Source: Sabellastarte sp. h YS-2021 (Eukaryota > Annelida > Polychaeta > Sabellida > Sabellidae). From it: a stretch of 64,000 bases of DNA. The notes under the pieces were generated by a model, which worked only from the letters and a program-made list of their open reading frames with translations, did not search any database and was not told the DNA's origin. The stretch is from assembly GCA_964017235.1 (NCBI GenBank), contig OZ024933.1:57704255-57768254 (forward strand), in the 5' to 3' direction. A program made the position numbers and the translations under genes. Each line of letters begins with the position of its first letter. Positions within the stretch are counted from its first letter, which is position 1. Of this stretch, positions 34,272 to 43,805 are shown piece by piece.

Positions 34272-36273
34272 CTCCTCCAAAGCCTCACTCAGTCCACCAG
34301 TAGGAGGTCGCCTCCATTCTTTCAGGAGAGACTGGCTAACAAACAACATTATCACCAATGGCTACGTTCTGCCATTCCGTTTAAAGCCAAACTTGATCAG
34401 ATTTCCTCTGATTCTGTCAGAGTACAAGGCCCAACAAAAAGACCAAGCCTTGGCCACTTGTATCCAGTCTCTCCTGTCAAAGAACGCTATCGAAAGGGTG
34501 GAAAATGTAAAATCTCTCGGGTTTTACAGTCGCCTGTTCCTAGTACCCAAGCCTCACCAAAGGTGGAGGCCAGTCATAGACTTAAGCAGGCTCAACACTT
34601 TTCTACATGTAGAAAAGTTCAAAATGGAAACTCCAGAGTCCATCAGGACTTCCCTGATTCCAGGGGAGTGGGTATCATCGATAGATCTGTCGGACGCTTA
34701 CCTACACATCCCCATCCACCTAAACTCAAGGAAATACCTAAGGTTTTGCTACAAGGCTCAGGTGTTCCAGTTCACCTCCCTCCCGTTCGGGCTGGCCACA
34801 GCCCCCCAGGTCTTTACAATGATCATAAAGGAAGTGAAACTAATGGCCCTCTCAAGAGGACTCAGAATTCACCAATACCTGGACGACTGGCTGATCAGGT
34901 CCCAGTCTCAGGAGGAAGCCCAAGTGAACACTCAGGCAGTGGTAGACCTAACTCAGTCCTTGGGGTGGATAATAAATCAAGAAAAATCAGAACTGAAACC
35001 TACTTGGGTGTTTTCGTTCGTGGGCTACGAATACCACCTAGATTCAGCCCTTGTAAAACCCACTCAAGAGAGATGGGTCAAACTTCAGGACTTAATCCTA
35101 CGACTCAAGTCAAAACGTGTTTTGACTGCAAGATGTTTGATGTCTCTAATTGGGTTGCTAGCCTCAACGTAGAAAATGGTCCCGGAGGGACACCTTCACA
35201 TGAGGCCCTTTCAGTTTCATCTCAAGGAGCACTGGAGATATCCTCAGTCGCTGGACAACCTCCTTCCTTGGACAGAAGCCATTGCAGCCCACCTAGATTG
35301 GTGGCAAAATCCCTCAAACGTGATGAAAGGTGCAGACCTTCATCCCAAAGACCACAGTATCCAACTCTTTACCGACGCCTCAAACGAACGTTGGGGCGCT
35401 CACTTAGACCAAAATTTTACAAAGGGTCTGTGGTCAGATCGGGAAAAAAGGCTACACATAAATGTCCTAGAATTGAAGGCGGTCTCTCTGGCCCTTCGAG
35501 ACTTCAAGGACCAGTGCCAGAATCAAACAGTGCTAGTTGCGACAAACGAAGGAACACACTCAGCAGAGATGTGCGCTCTCCTGTGGAAGATCATGACCTG
35601 GTGCCATCACTACCACATAACATTGAAAGCCAGGCACATTCCAGGGTGCCTGAATGTGATGGCCGACCTACTGTCCAGGTCCAACCAAGTGCAGTCAACA
35701 GAATGGTCTCTGCACCCACAGGTGTTCAAACAGATCTGCCAGAAGTGGTTCACACCTCATGTAGACTTATTTGCCACTCACCTGAACCACAAGCTCCCAC
35801 TGTACGTGTCTCCTATCCCAGACCCAAGGGCCTGGGACATAGATGCTCTAAACATAAACTGGACCAACCTCACGGCCTATGTGTACCCTCCTACGGCTCT
35901 CCTTCACAAGGTGATCCAAAAGATCAGGCAATGTCATTGCCTGATCATAGTAATAGCCCCAGGCTGGCCAGGGATGCCCTGGTTTTGGGACCTAGTGCAG
36001 CTCTCAACAGAGATCCCACTACAACTCCCAGTGTCAACGACCCTACTCAAACAGTCCCACAAGTATGTGTTCCACAACAACCCCCAGCATCTGAACCTCC
36101 ACACCTGGTGTCTAGGAGCGGACAACTCCAAGAACAAGGCTTCTCTGTGGAGGTGGCAGAGAGAATTGCTGCCCCTCAGCGGTCATCAACAAGGACCATC
36201 TATAAGTCAAAGTGGGCCCTATTTGAAAAATGGTGCAGAGAAAATTTGGTGGATTTCTCCACTCCATCTGTGA
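34021..36273 (+). pseudogene. RT-RNase H-MT-like ORF2 of DIRS D, one stop and an active-site deletion
   Basis: One frame is open from 34021 to 36273 except for TAG at 35170-35172, where A has GAG. RT motifs are FLVPKPHQRWRPVIDLSRLN (from about 34530), GEWVSSIDLSDAYLHIPI, LPFGLATAPQVF and YLDD at 34876-34887. RNase H has FTDASNERWGAHL and NVLELKAVSLAL, but the segment equivalent to TDNSTVAAYIN in A is deleted (reads VATNEGTH, near 35540), which removes a catalytic Asp. ARHIPGCLNVMADLLSR follows. The MT-like block is well preserved: VDLFATHLNHKLPLYVS, DIDALNINW, YVYPPTALLH and VIAPGWPGMPWFW. The last about 170 bp overlap the recombinase in another frame. Confidence 0.92.
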
Positions 36274-37270
36274 AACAAATCTCAGATTTTTTCATGTACC
36301 TGTACCAAGACCTAAACAGGCGCCCCTCGACCATTGATGGTTACAGGACTGCAATCGTTGACACTTTGGGCCCAACGGCCCAACATATTGCACACAATGC
36401 AGACCTTCATTGGTTACTCTCCAGTTTTCACAGGGATTGTCCCAAAAGTTCCAGAAATTTACCCAAGTGGAACCTTTCTGTTGTCCTCAACGAGCTCACA
36501 AAAGCACCATTTGAGCCCATGAAAGACGCAGACCTCAAACATCTTACTCTCAAAACTGCTTTCTTGCTAGCTTTGGCCTCCGGCAAACGCCGCAGCGAAA
36601 TCCATGCCTGGGTCACAAACAAAGTATGTAATCTAGGCCAATGGGAAAAGGTCGCCTTGTTCCCTTCTTCTGATTTCATAGCCAAAACCAACTAGCAAGA
36701 GAAGGTTCTCAAAGTGTGTCTCCGGTGACTATTCCTGCTTTGACTACCATTGTAGATAGACAATTTAAGGAAGACAGGACCCTGTGTCCGGTATGGGCCC
36801 TGAGGTATTATCTGGACCGAACCAAAGACCTGAGAGGGTCTCGTTCCCTCCTTTTTATCTCCTTTAAGAAAGGACATACCTCAGACATCAGACCCGCTAC
36901 ACTCTCTTCATGGTTGAAACAAACCATTCTACTTTGTTACAAACAAGCAGATCAACAAGCCTTGGACTTGGTCCAAGTCAAAGCGCATGACATCCGGCCC
37001 TTCGCGGCCTCTAAGGCCTTTTATGGTGGGGTATCGGTGGACCAAATCATGCAAGCCTGTCACTGGAAAGCTCACAACACATTTACAAATTTTTACCTGA
37101 AAGACCTTACTTGGTCGGACACCGACAACAATATGTATCTGGGACCCGTAGTGGCGGCACAACAAGTCCTAGATCCTTCCCCTCAGACCAGTTGTCCTCA
37201 GAAAGAAAAAAAGGGGGGGGGGGGCACATCTGCTACAACCAAGTCTTCAGGAGTCTCTCCCAGGATCTAG
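36104..37270 (+). pseudogene. Tyrosine recombinase of DIRS D, single-base deletion
   Basis: Homology starts at LVSRSGQLQEQGFSVEVAERI. It proceeds through the N-terminal domain (IYKSKWALFEKWC) to SGKRRSEIHAW, then hits a 1-bp deletion near 36690 that causes a stop at 36693-36695. In the next frame it resumes with VTIPALTTIVDRQFKEDRTLCPV and reaches AHDIRPFAAS, ACHWKAHNT and the Tyr in NFYLKDL. All catalytic residues are encoded, but in two frames. A guanine run near 37212-37223 follows the end of homology. Confidence 0.9.
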
Positions 37271-37690
37271 GTATTCCTTTACCTTCAAGATGTTACGGGT
37301 AAGGTCATTTTATTTTTTAGTTATCAAGTAATTTCTATTAAGGACTTATTTAGTTGTCATTAATCTCATATTCCAGGTAAGAAATTTATGAGATGCCCAA
37401 CCACTGGGTTGGTCAGTCACACGTGAAGGGCCCTCAGGGACCCTTAGACCTCGAAGTGAGCACTGCTGCACTTCCGTCCTACAATCAAACATCTAGACAG
37501 TTTTAGCACTGTCTCTCATTTTACTTAGGTTTTTGGCTCGTTACAGGCCCGGTCCTCGGGATCGGGGCACTGTAAATGGGACTCAGACTGGTATTTCTGG
37601 CACTATTCTATACATATTAATTCAAATCTTAGAAAAAAAATCACATATCTTCCAGTCTCACCTGTAATCCCGCCACCGGGCAGTTGAATT

Positions 37691-37795
37691 CAGCATTAAG
37701 TCCCACATGGTAAGCTATTGTAGCGTAATAAAATTGAAATTTTAATTACTTAAATGTAGCTTTTATAAGCTACAAGCTTACCATGTGGGACTTAG
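37691..37795. repeat. Internal complementary region of DIRS D
   Basis: Bases 37691-37735 complement the left end of D (31731-31775). Bases 37736-37795 complement the right end (37985-38047). The central palindrome agcttttataagct is shared with A. Confidence 0.9.
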
Positions 37796-37856
37796 GAGAG
37801 TCCCACCCTGCCTCCCCGCTGTTTACAGCTGAGGGGTAGGTTTAATAAAATTTCAA

Positions 37857-38047
37857 CGAGAAAGTAGGGCGATTGGTCAGAAGTTATCACGTGACAACAA
37901 CTACCAGTATATCCGGTGGCTAACAAGAACGATCTTTTTTTCTAAGACGTTGGCCCCGGGTGTGGCAACCCGAGAACAGCATTAAGTCCCACATGGTAAG
38001 CTTGTAGCTTATAAAAGCTACATTTAAGTAATTAAAATTTTCAATTT
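37857..38047 (+). repeat. Right inverted terminal repeat of DIRS D
   Basis: It is the inverted copy of 31745-31900 plus the right-end tail to aattaaaattttcaa. Host (copy C) sequence resumes at gggagg, 38048. Confidence 0.9.
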
Positions 38048-38295
38048 GGGAGGTTTGTTGCTACTTCTTATGGGACTGAACTCATCCCTCTCTTCCCCTA
38101 CCTCAGAGCAGGTCTGTAAAAACAGGGGGCAGGGGAGCAATGTCGGTACACCCCCATTAACCGGCTGATTATCCGACCCAGGGCCTACAGGTTCATAGCC
38201 TTGGTTAACCTGGCCTGGAGACTTGGTCCTTTTCTACTTAATGAGTTCCTTCAAGTCCACTAGTAACTTAGCCGTCGACCAAGTGGTAGTTATTC

Positions 38296-38389
38296 AGCAA
38301 TTGTCCATTGGATAGGTATTAACGCAATAAAATTGCAAATATAATAAGTAAATTAAATTTTTATAAGTTAATACCCTATCCAATGGACA
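38296..38389. repeat. Internal complementary region of DIRS C
   Basis: Complements of the left end (aattgtccattggataggta, with a 3-base gap relative to B) and of the right end abut here, as in copy B. Confidence 0.85.
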
Positions 38390-38454
38390 CACAAGACCCT
38401 CCCAACCGACGCCGCTATCAGATCACTAGGGGTCTAAGAGCTTTAGACAGCGAA

Positions 38455-38652
38455 AAAGATGCTATGACGTCAGGTTGTCTAGACAGGAAGGAAGTATGTG
38501 GCGCCATCTGGGGAATGCATAGTACTGGGACCGGCCAGCCGACAGGACGGCTTTTTCTGTTTGGCCGGCTGGTCTGCGCCGACTGGATTAGCAATTGTCC
38601 ATTGGATAGGGTATTAACTTATAAAAATTTAATTTACTTATTAAACTTGCAA
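38455..38652 (+). repeat. Right inverted terminal repeat of DIRS C
   Basis: It is homologous to 17181-17397 with substitutions and short deletions, and ends aaacttgcaa. Confidence 0.85.
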
Positions 38653-38705
38653 GTTCTTTGGAAAAATTCAGTTCAGTTCAACTATTTTCAATTACAAAAT
38701 CAAGG

Positions 38706-39835
38706 GTTAGCTAACTCGTATATTCAAATTAGCTAACTTGTATATTCCAGTTACTAACTGGTATATTCAAGCTAGCTCCCAGATAGCATTCCGCCGTCGG
38801 ACCGACGTTGGCTGTTGGTCGCAAGGTCGGCAGATTTTGCCGACGTTGGGCCAACGTTGGGCCGACGTTAGCTTGCCAACCACTACTTGGGTTAGATTTC
38901 TCAATATTTTGCCGACGTTGGGCCAACGTTGGGCCAACGGCGGATTTTTGTTCAAGATGGCGGCGAGCAATAATAGGGGATTTGGGGAAACTTAGAAAAA
39001 AATTATTTATTATGGTATGTCTAAAAATCATATTTCAGTGAGCCCAAAAATTTTAAGCAATCATTTAATAATTTTAGACATAAAAATAATATTCTCATTA
39101 TAAATTTGCACTAAAAAAGTTGCTGGTGAACATATCTGATTGGCTGATGCTATACATAGAATATAATTTTTACCGTTGGCTTGCCGACGTTGGGCCAACG
39201 TTGGCCCGACGGTCAAAAAGCCGTTGGCCCAACGTCGGCAGCCAACGTCGGACCGACGGATGTGCTGACGTTGGGCCAACGTCGGTCCGACGGCGGAATG
39301 CTATCTGGGCTAACTCGTATTTTCAAGTTAGCTAACTCGTATACTCAAGTTAGCTAACTCGTATATTCCAGTTAGGTAACTTGAATATTCAAGGTACTAT
39401 AACTTGTATATTCCAGTTGCTAATTTGTATATTCCAGTTATTAACCCATATATTCCAGTTAGCTAACTCGTATATTCCAGTTACTAACTCGTATATTCAA
39501 GTTAGCTAACTCGTATATTCAAGTTAGCTAATTGGTATATTCCAGTTAGGTAACTTGAATATTCAAGTTAGTAAGTCGTATATTCCAGTTAGTAACTTGA
39601 ATATTCAAGTTACTAACTTGTATATTTCAGTTATTAACTGGAATATTCAAGTTAGATAACTGGTATATTCCAGTTACCTATGTTGTATATTCAAATTAGC
39701 TAACTGGTACATTCAAGTTAGTTAACTCGTGTTTTCAAGTTAGTAACTGGTATATTCCAGTTATTAACTTGTGTATTCCAGTTACTAACTGGTATATTCA
39801 AGTTAACTAACTGGTATATTCAAGTTAGTAAAACA
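38706..39835. repeat. Minisatellite, about 20-bp unit
   Basis: Units are variants of gttagctaactcgtatattc(a/c)a. The array is interrupted at 38778-39309 by a palindromic element. About 26 units remain on the right side, many containing the self-complementary agttagctaact. Confidence 0.9.
38778..39309. mobile_element. Palindromic element with CCCAGATAGC ends and internal GCCGACGTTGG repeats
   Basis: The termini are perfect inverted repeats of 34 bp starting cccagatagcattccgccgt. Inside, gccgacgttgggccaacgtt units are repeated in both orientations. Open frames translating to repeated NVGPTLAQR are artefacts of these units. No target duplication is certain, because the flanks lie in a repeat. 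Confidence 0.8.
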
Positions 39836-39904
39836 AAAAAGTTTGGCAGTCTAGAGCTTCCGTACAAAACAGAGATATAATGAGATTTCTTTGTTGTGGA
39901 CGAT

Positions 39905-40518
39905 CGTCGGTAAAATAGAGCATGGCTTATTTTACCGACGGTCAGCAGAATAAGGTTCAGGCTATTTTACTAACTGCATACATTATTTAAAATAGGGTTG
40001 ATCAATTTTTCATTACTCAAAATTATGTTTTGCATTATCCCTTTTTTTTACAGTGAATATAATGTATTTTAGTAATAAGTTTTATTTTCTTCGTATAGGG
40101 TAATGGTTCCTTGATCGGTGTAAATCAAATGACAGGCTAGTCATATTTTCTTTGATTTTGTGAAAATGTTAAAGGAGAAATGGGAAAGTATCAGCCATCA
40201 CACTATATCATACACAAAAGAAAAACTGAACTATTCAGTCAAACCCTAAATACACTGCAGATAGCAGCTCACCTGGTAAATCAAAGAACTTAACATCATT
40301 TTCATATCTACCTTTTCATTGTCTTAACAATTAAACTGTACAGGTGTGTTCTGGAATATATGTTCTATATACTGTTCGCTCAATGCATGAGTTACAGTTA
40401 CATATAGGCCTTACTGTGCCTGTCAACATCAAATCCATTATTAATACGGTCAGTAAATAGCCTGAACCTAATTTTGTTGACCGTCGGTAAAATAAGCCAT
40501 ACTCTATTTTACCGACGA
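39905..40518. mobile_element. MITE with 70-bp inverted arms carrying nested hairpins
   Basis: The left arm (39905-39976) and right arm (40446-40518) are inverted copies. Each arm itself folds, because cgtcggtaaaatag is followed by cttattttaccgacg. The middle is AT-rich and non-coding. Confidence 0.75.
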
Positions 40519-40543
40519 CTGTCGGCAGAATAGCCACTGTCAC

Positions 40544-40939
40544 TAGGCGTATTTCACAACTGTAATCCGTCGTAGATTCGTCAGATCAACAGATTCGCTT
40601 GTGTTGTGACTTGAATCTGGATTATGAAGCCGTTGATCTACCTCTCGAGGTAGATCAATGGATTCAGATTGCTTGGATTACCCATAATTCTTTTAAAAAT
40701 AATGGCAGCAACATGTGGCAGGAAATTTTAACATTTGGCAAATTTTTATTATACCGTGATATTATAATATTATATCACTGCATCATAATTTATAATAATA
40801 TATGATATTTATGTTTGTTTGTGTTATGTTTTAAATTTGGATTCAGATCTATAGAAAATTGTATTTCACAAATCTAGCTAATCCAAAGAATCCAAATCTG
40901 AATCTAGATTCGACGGATTACGGTTGTGAAATATGCCTA
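40544..40939. mobile_element. Palindromic MITE, TA-flanked
   Basis: The ends are taggcgtatttcacaactgt and the matching complement acggttgtgaaatatgccta. Inverted arms are about 45 bp, with further complementary tracts (gattcag/ctgaatc) inside, so most of the 396 bp could fold. The TA at each edge suggests a Tc1/mariner-type origin. Confidence 0.8.
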
Positions 40940-42360
40940 CTTTTTATGTCACGCCTAGTACCTTAATTTATCAGTTATGTTGTGACGTGTGGTTATAAGC
41001 CCTGGGGCCGGTTTCATGAAAAGTCTCAGTTTGAGACCAGTTTTGGGCTGAGTCTGGGTCTCATATCTGAGACTTTTGTCTTGGCTGAGTTTTTGGCTCA
41101 AATTGATTTCACAAAAGGTGACTCAGCTGAGACTGGTCTCAAGTCATAGTCTCAACTTTTAAATTTCATTTAAGATGCTTCCTTGGTTTGTTTTTTATGC
41201 AAGTGCATTTATTTCATCATCATTATCGATTTAAATTGCATTAACACTGATAACACATGAAAAAAATTGATATAATATTATTGGTAACAAGCCAATTGTT
41301 TGAGACTCAACTGAGACTGAGTCAAGCTTTGAGTCCCCTCTTGAGACTATATAGTCACTTGACAACGGTCAAAAAAGCCAACTCCCCCCCCCCCCCCCCC
41401 CCCCCCGGGTTGTGAAGATAGAGTATTGGACTATTCAACTTTCTGTCACAAGATGTCCCACACTGCTTTTGCTGTTTCCATGATATTTTTACACTCCAAA
41501 ACTTTGGGATACACTTAGTATTTGGGTCATTATGCACTCGTATAGTTCAGGCGGCATTTGATCGATTTTCAGTTGGCGATGAAACGGTTCACATGAAATG
41601 AATATGCAATTCTTGGTAAACTAATGTTTTAGAAGTAGTTTTCAAGCCTGTTGGTCATTTTGGACGCTATGTAGCCTTGCTAACGTCGTATATTTTATGC
41701 TCTTATCAGTTTGAGACAATTTGTTAAACGTTTCCGTTATTTTACTTGGATTTTAATGTCACTTTCTATAGGATATATTTAAGGGGGACTAATTTAAGGA
41801 GTTATAGGAAAGTAATGCACATCAGCTGGTGAATATTCTTAACTGCACTGGGTAAGGACAAGATCATTTCAGAGAAGTTATTTCACAGTCAAAACAAAAT
41901 ATATAATTATGTAGAATGTACATCAGTGTAGCCAGATTTGACAAATAAGATAACATTTGTTTCTTTAAATACCTTACTGGGTAAAAGGTTAACTAGTTTG
42001 ACAGCTTTTGAATGAATGTAAAACAACCAACTTTGATTCTGTCTGGGACATTTCTAAGCCTTAAAACAAGGCCACACAATTTGTAGTCTCAGATATGTGA
42101 ATTACTCGGGAGCACACGTACCATACTGTAAATAAATATAATCTGTTCTTGATTAATTTTGATGAGTTTTAAATATGAAAATATAAATTTTCAGGCATTA
42201 TTTCCATTTTGCCCTCACAACTGTAGTTAATACTGCGCAAATAGTCGCCTAATCAATGCATTAATTGGTTCTTGATGTATTTTAAACATCTGTTAAGGTA
42301 AGCAAATTAATTATATTTTTTCCAGCCAAACTGACTATGTTTACTGTAATCCCCAATGTA
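40940..42360. other. Intergenic, degenerate CTCAG/GAGAC-rich repeat and poly-C run
   Basis: At 41000-41345 gagact/agtctc motifs recur in both orientations (e.g. gtctcagtttgagacca and gactcaactgagactgagtc), suggesting a decayed palindromic repeat. A 24-base C run sits at 41383-41406. Nothing was recognised in 41410-42360. Confidence 0.45.
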
Positions 42361-42618
42361 ATCAAAGGACAAGCATTCCTTTAAATATTTCAGTCATTAT
42401 TGAAATCACCGTCCAGCCGTTCACTTCACATTTTTGGTGACCTCCAACATTCACTCGTGTAGACCTCTGAAGAGTTTTCTCTCTGAAATTGGAATGGTGA
42501 AGAAAACTTGAGGTATTGCACGAAGAATATATGTATAGTTTGACAGTTTCCATATGAACTGAACCTTTCATCAAGCTGTCAGTTTAAAACAACGGTGATA
42601 CGACAGAGACACAAAACT

Positions 42619-42793
42619 ATGGCACACTCAGTGATTTCCCTGAGGTTGATCACAGCAGTAATGGTGGGTGCTCTCTTTACACCACGTGCATTTGGGTCAG
42701 AATCCTGTGACGTCAAAAGCGCCGGGTTGGGGACCACGTATACAAGATGGGGAAGAACTAGTTGTCCAGACACTGCAAGTTTGGTATATGAAG
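42619..42793 (+). CDS. Short-chain collagen C4-like secreted protein, exon 1
   Basis: ATG at 42619 starts a 58-codon exon ending at a good donor (gaag/gtagat, intron GT at 42794). An upstream in-frame GTG at 42595 is less likely as a start. The first ~27 residues (MAHSVISLRLITAVMVGALF, then TPRAFGS) form a signal peptide with a likely cleavage near AFGS/ES. The remainder ends GTTYTRWGRTSCPDTASLVYE. The YxRWGRTxCP...LVYxG pattern is the signature of the non-collagenous domain of C4-like proteins, which are abundant in molluscs, lancelets and corals. The phase-1 junction completes the Gly codon in exon 2. No Gly-X-Y repeat is present, so the collagenous part typical of the name is absent or in an exon not recognised. 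Confidence 0.8.
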
Positions 42794-43550
42794 GTAGATA
42801 ATCCCTTTTGCACTATCTAGCTTGTCAGCTTATAATGGTTTTTTTTTTCTTATTGTTAATCCCATACTGCTGGGTGCACTTTTAATCTCAATTTAAACAT
42901 TTATTCATTGTTAACTCCAGATGCTTCGAGATATTGTTTTTTTTTTAGTTTACAAAGATTAAAAAATATCATTTTCCACTTTGTTTCATAAAAAGATTGT
43001 AGGAATTTTATATACTGTATTGACGTCATGCATATGTTATGCACAATCCCTGAAATTGCCCATTATGTAAAATAGGCAAAATAGGCCTACAGTATAATAA
43101 CAAAACATGCTTCACACAAAATTAAAGTACTTCTTAACAAGTTTACGTGTGGCACAGGTATTTGGAAATTTAATTGCAGTCTGTTGAAGGAAGGTAAGTA
43201 CACCAGCTTAGTTACTAAAATTATTCAAGAGGAAAAAATAAGATGTGCATTGCTGTCCCAGTTTCTGACTTTAACTACCTGAGTAACATTTCTAATATTG
43301 CTCTAACCATAAACAACCCGACAATTTCTAGAGTTAGTGTTTCTGTGATTATGGGGCGAAACTATTAAATGTGCAACACATCGTAAAAAAGACCAAGCCT
43401 GAGCAATGATTAATGTCTGAAATCCAGTCCCAAGAGCTTAGCCAAACCCATGGAACACCAGTTTCCTTTGATTTTAAGAAAAAAGAAGCTGGAAACAATT
43501 AGGCCGAAATTAATAGCAGCCAGTGCAGTAAGAGCTCAATGGCTTAACAA

Positions 43551-43551
<1 letters not shown>

Positions 43552-43584
<33 letters not shown>
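43552..43584. repeat. Poly-G run
   Basis: About 33 consecutive G residues within the LINE remnant, ending gcggccc. It is likely a replication-slippage product and may be length-variable or misassembled. Confidence 0.9.
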
Positions 43585-43599
43585 CGGCCCTCTACTGTT

Positions 43600-43805
43600 C
43601 AGCCAGTGAATTTTGTCACCCAGTGAATTTTGTCATCTGCAATTTATGACAATATGAAAACAATTTTATAATTCATTTTCATTGCTGACTTGCCTATTAA
43701 TATCACTAGCGGTGGTTACATGTTTTTAAACAAAAATATTGATGGTCTTTGAGGATTTAAATGGCAGGTGACGAAATTCACTGGTGACAAAATTCACTGG
43801 CTGAG
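43600..43805. mobile_element. Short MITE with duplicated CAGTGAATTTTGTCA ends
   Basis: Each end carries two direct copies of cagtgaattttgtca, and the two ends are inverted to each other (about 40-bp arms). It is 206 bp, non-coding, inserted in the LINE remnant. Confidence 0.75.

Larger units (their letters stand above)
31731..38047 (+). mobile_element. DIRS-like retrotransposon D (family a), nested in C
   Basis: This 6.3-kb copy has the same organisation as A and both terminal repeats, an ICR and three ORFs. Its inverted repeats differ by about three to five bases over 150 bp. Coding lesions are few: one frameshift plus one stop in gag, one stop plus one in-frame deletion in RT-RNase H, and one 1-bp deletion in the recombinase. 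It is therefore the least decayed element overall. Insertion produced no target duplication when compared with the empty site in copy B. Confidence 0.95.
26051..38652 (+). mobile_element. DIRS-like retrotransposon C (family b), split by nested DIRS D
   Basis: The left part is 26051-31730 and the right part is 38048-38652; D occupies the gap. Without D the element is about 6.3 kb. It has the order left repeat, 5' repeats, minisatellite with a 159-bp tandem array, RT-RNase H-MT, recombinase, ICR, right repeat. The junction reads gtgcttcctt / gggaggttt, matching continuous gtgcttccttcgggaggttt in copy B. All reading frames are decayed. Confidence 0.9.

Noticed and set aside
34458-36103. The upstream half of a 745-codon frame ending in the recombinase of DIRS D
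   Set aside because: It is the alternative frame of the RT-RNase H ORF. Recombinase similarity begins only near 36104.
38729-39335. Frames translating to repeated NVGPTLAQRR-like peptides on both strands
   Set aside because: Produced by palindromic GCCGACGTTGG repeats in a non-coding element, and present in several frames at once.
38706-39835. CRISPR-like direct repeat array
   Set aside because: Units are contiguous with no unique spacers, and the genome is eukaryotic; it is a minisatellite.
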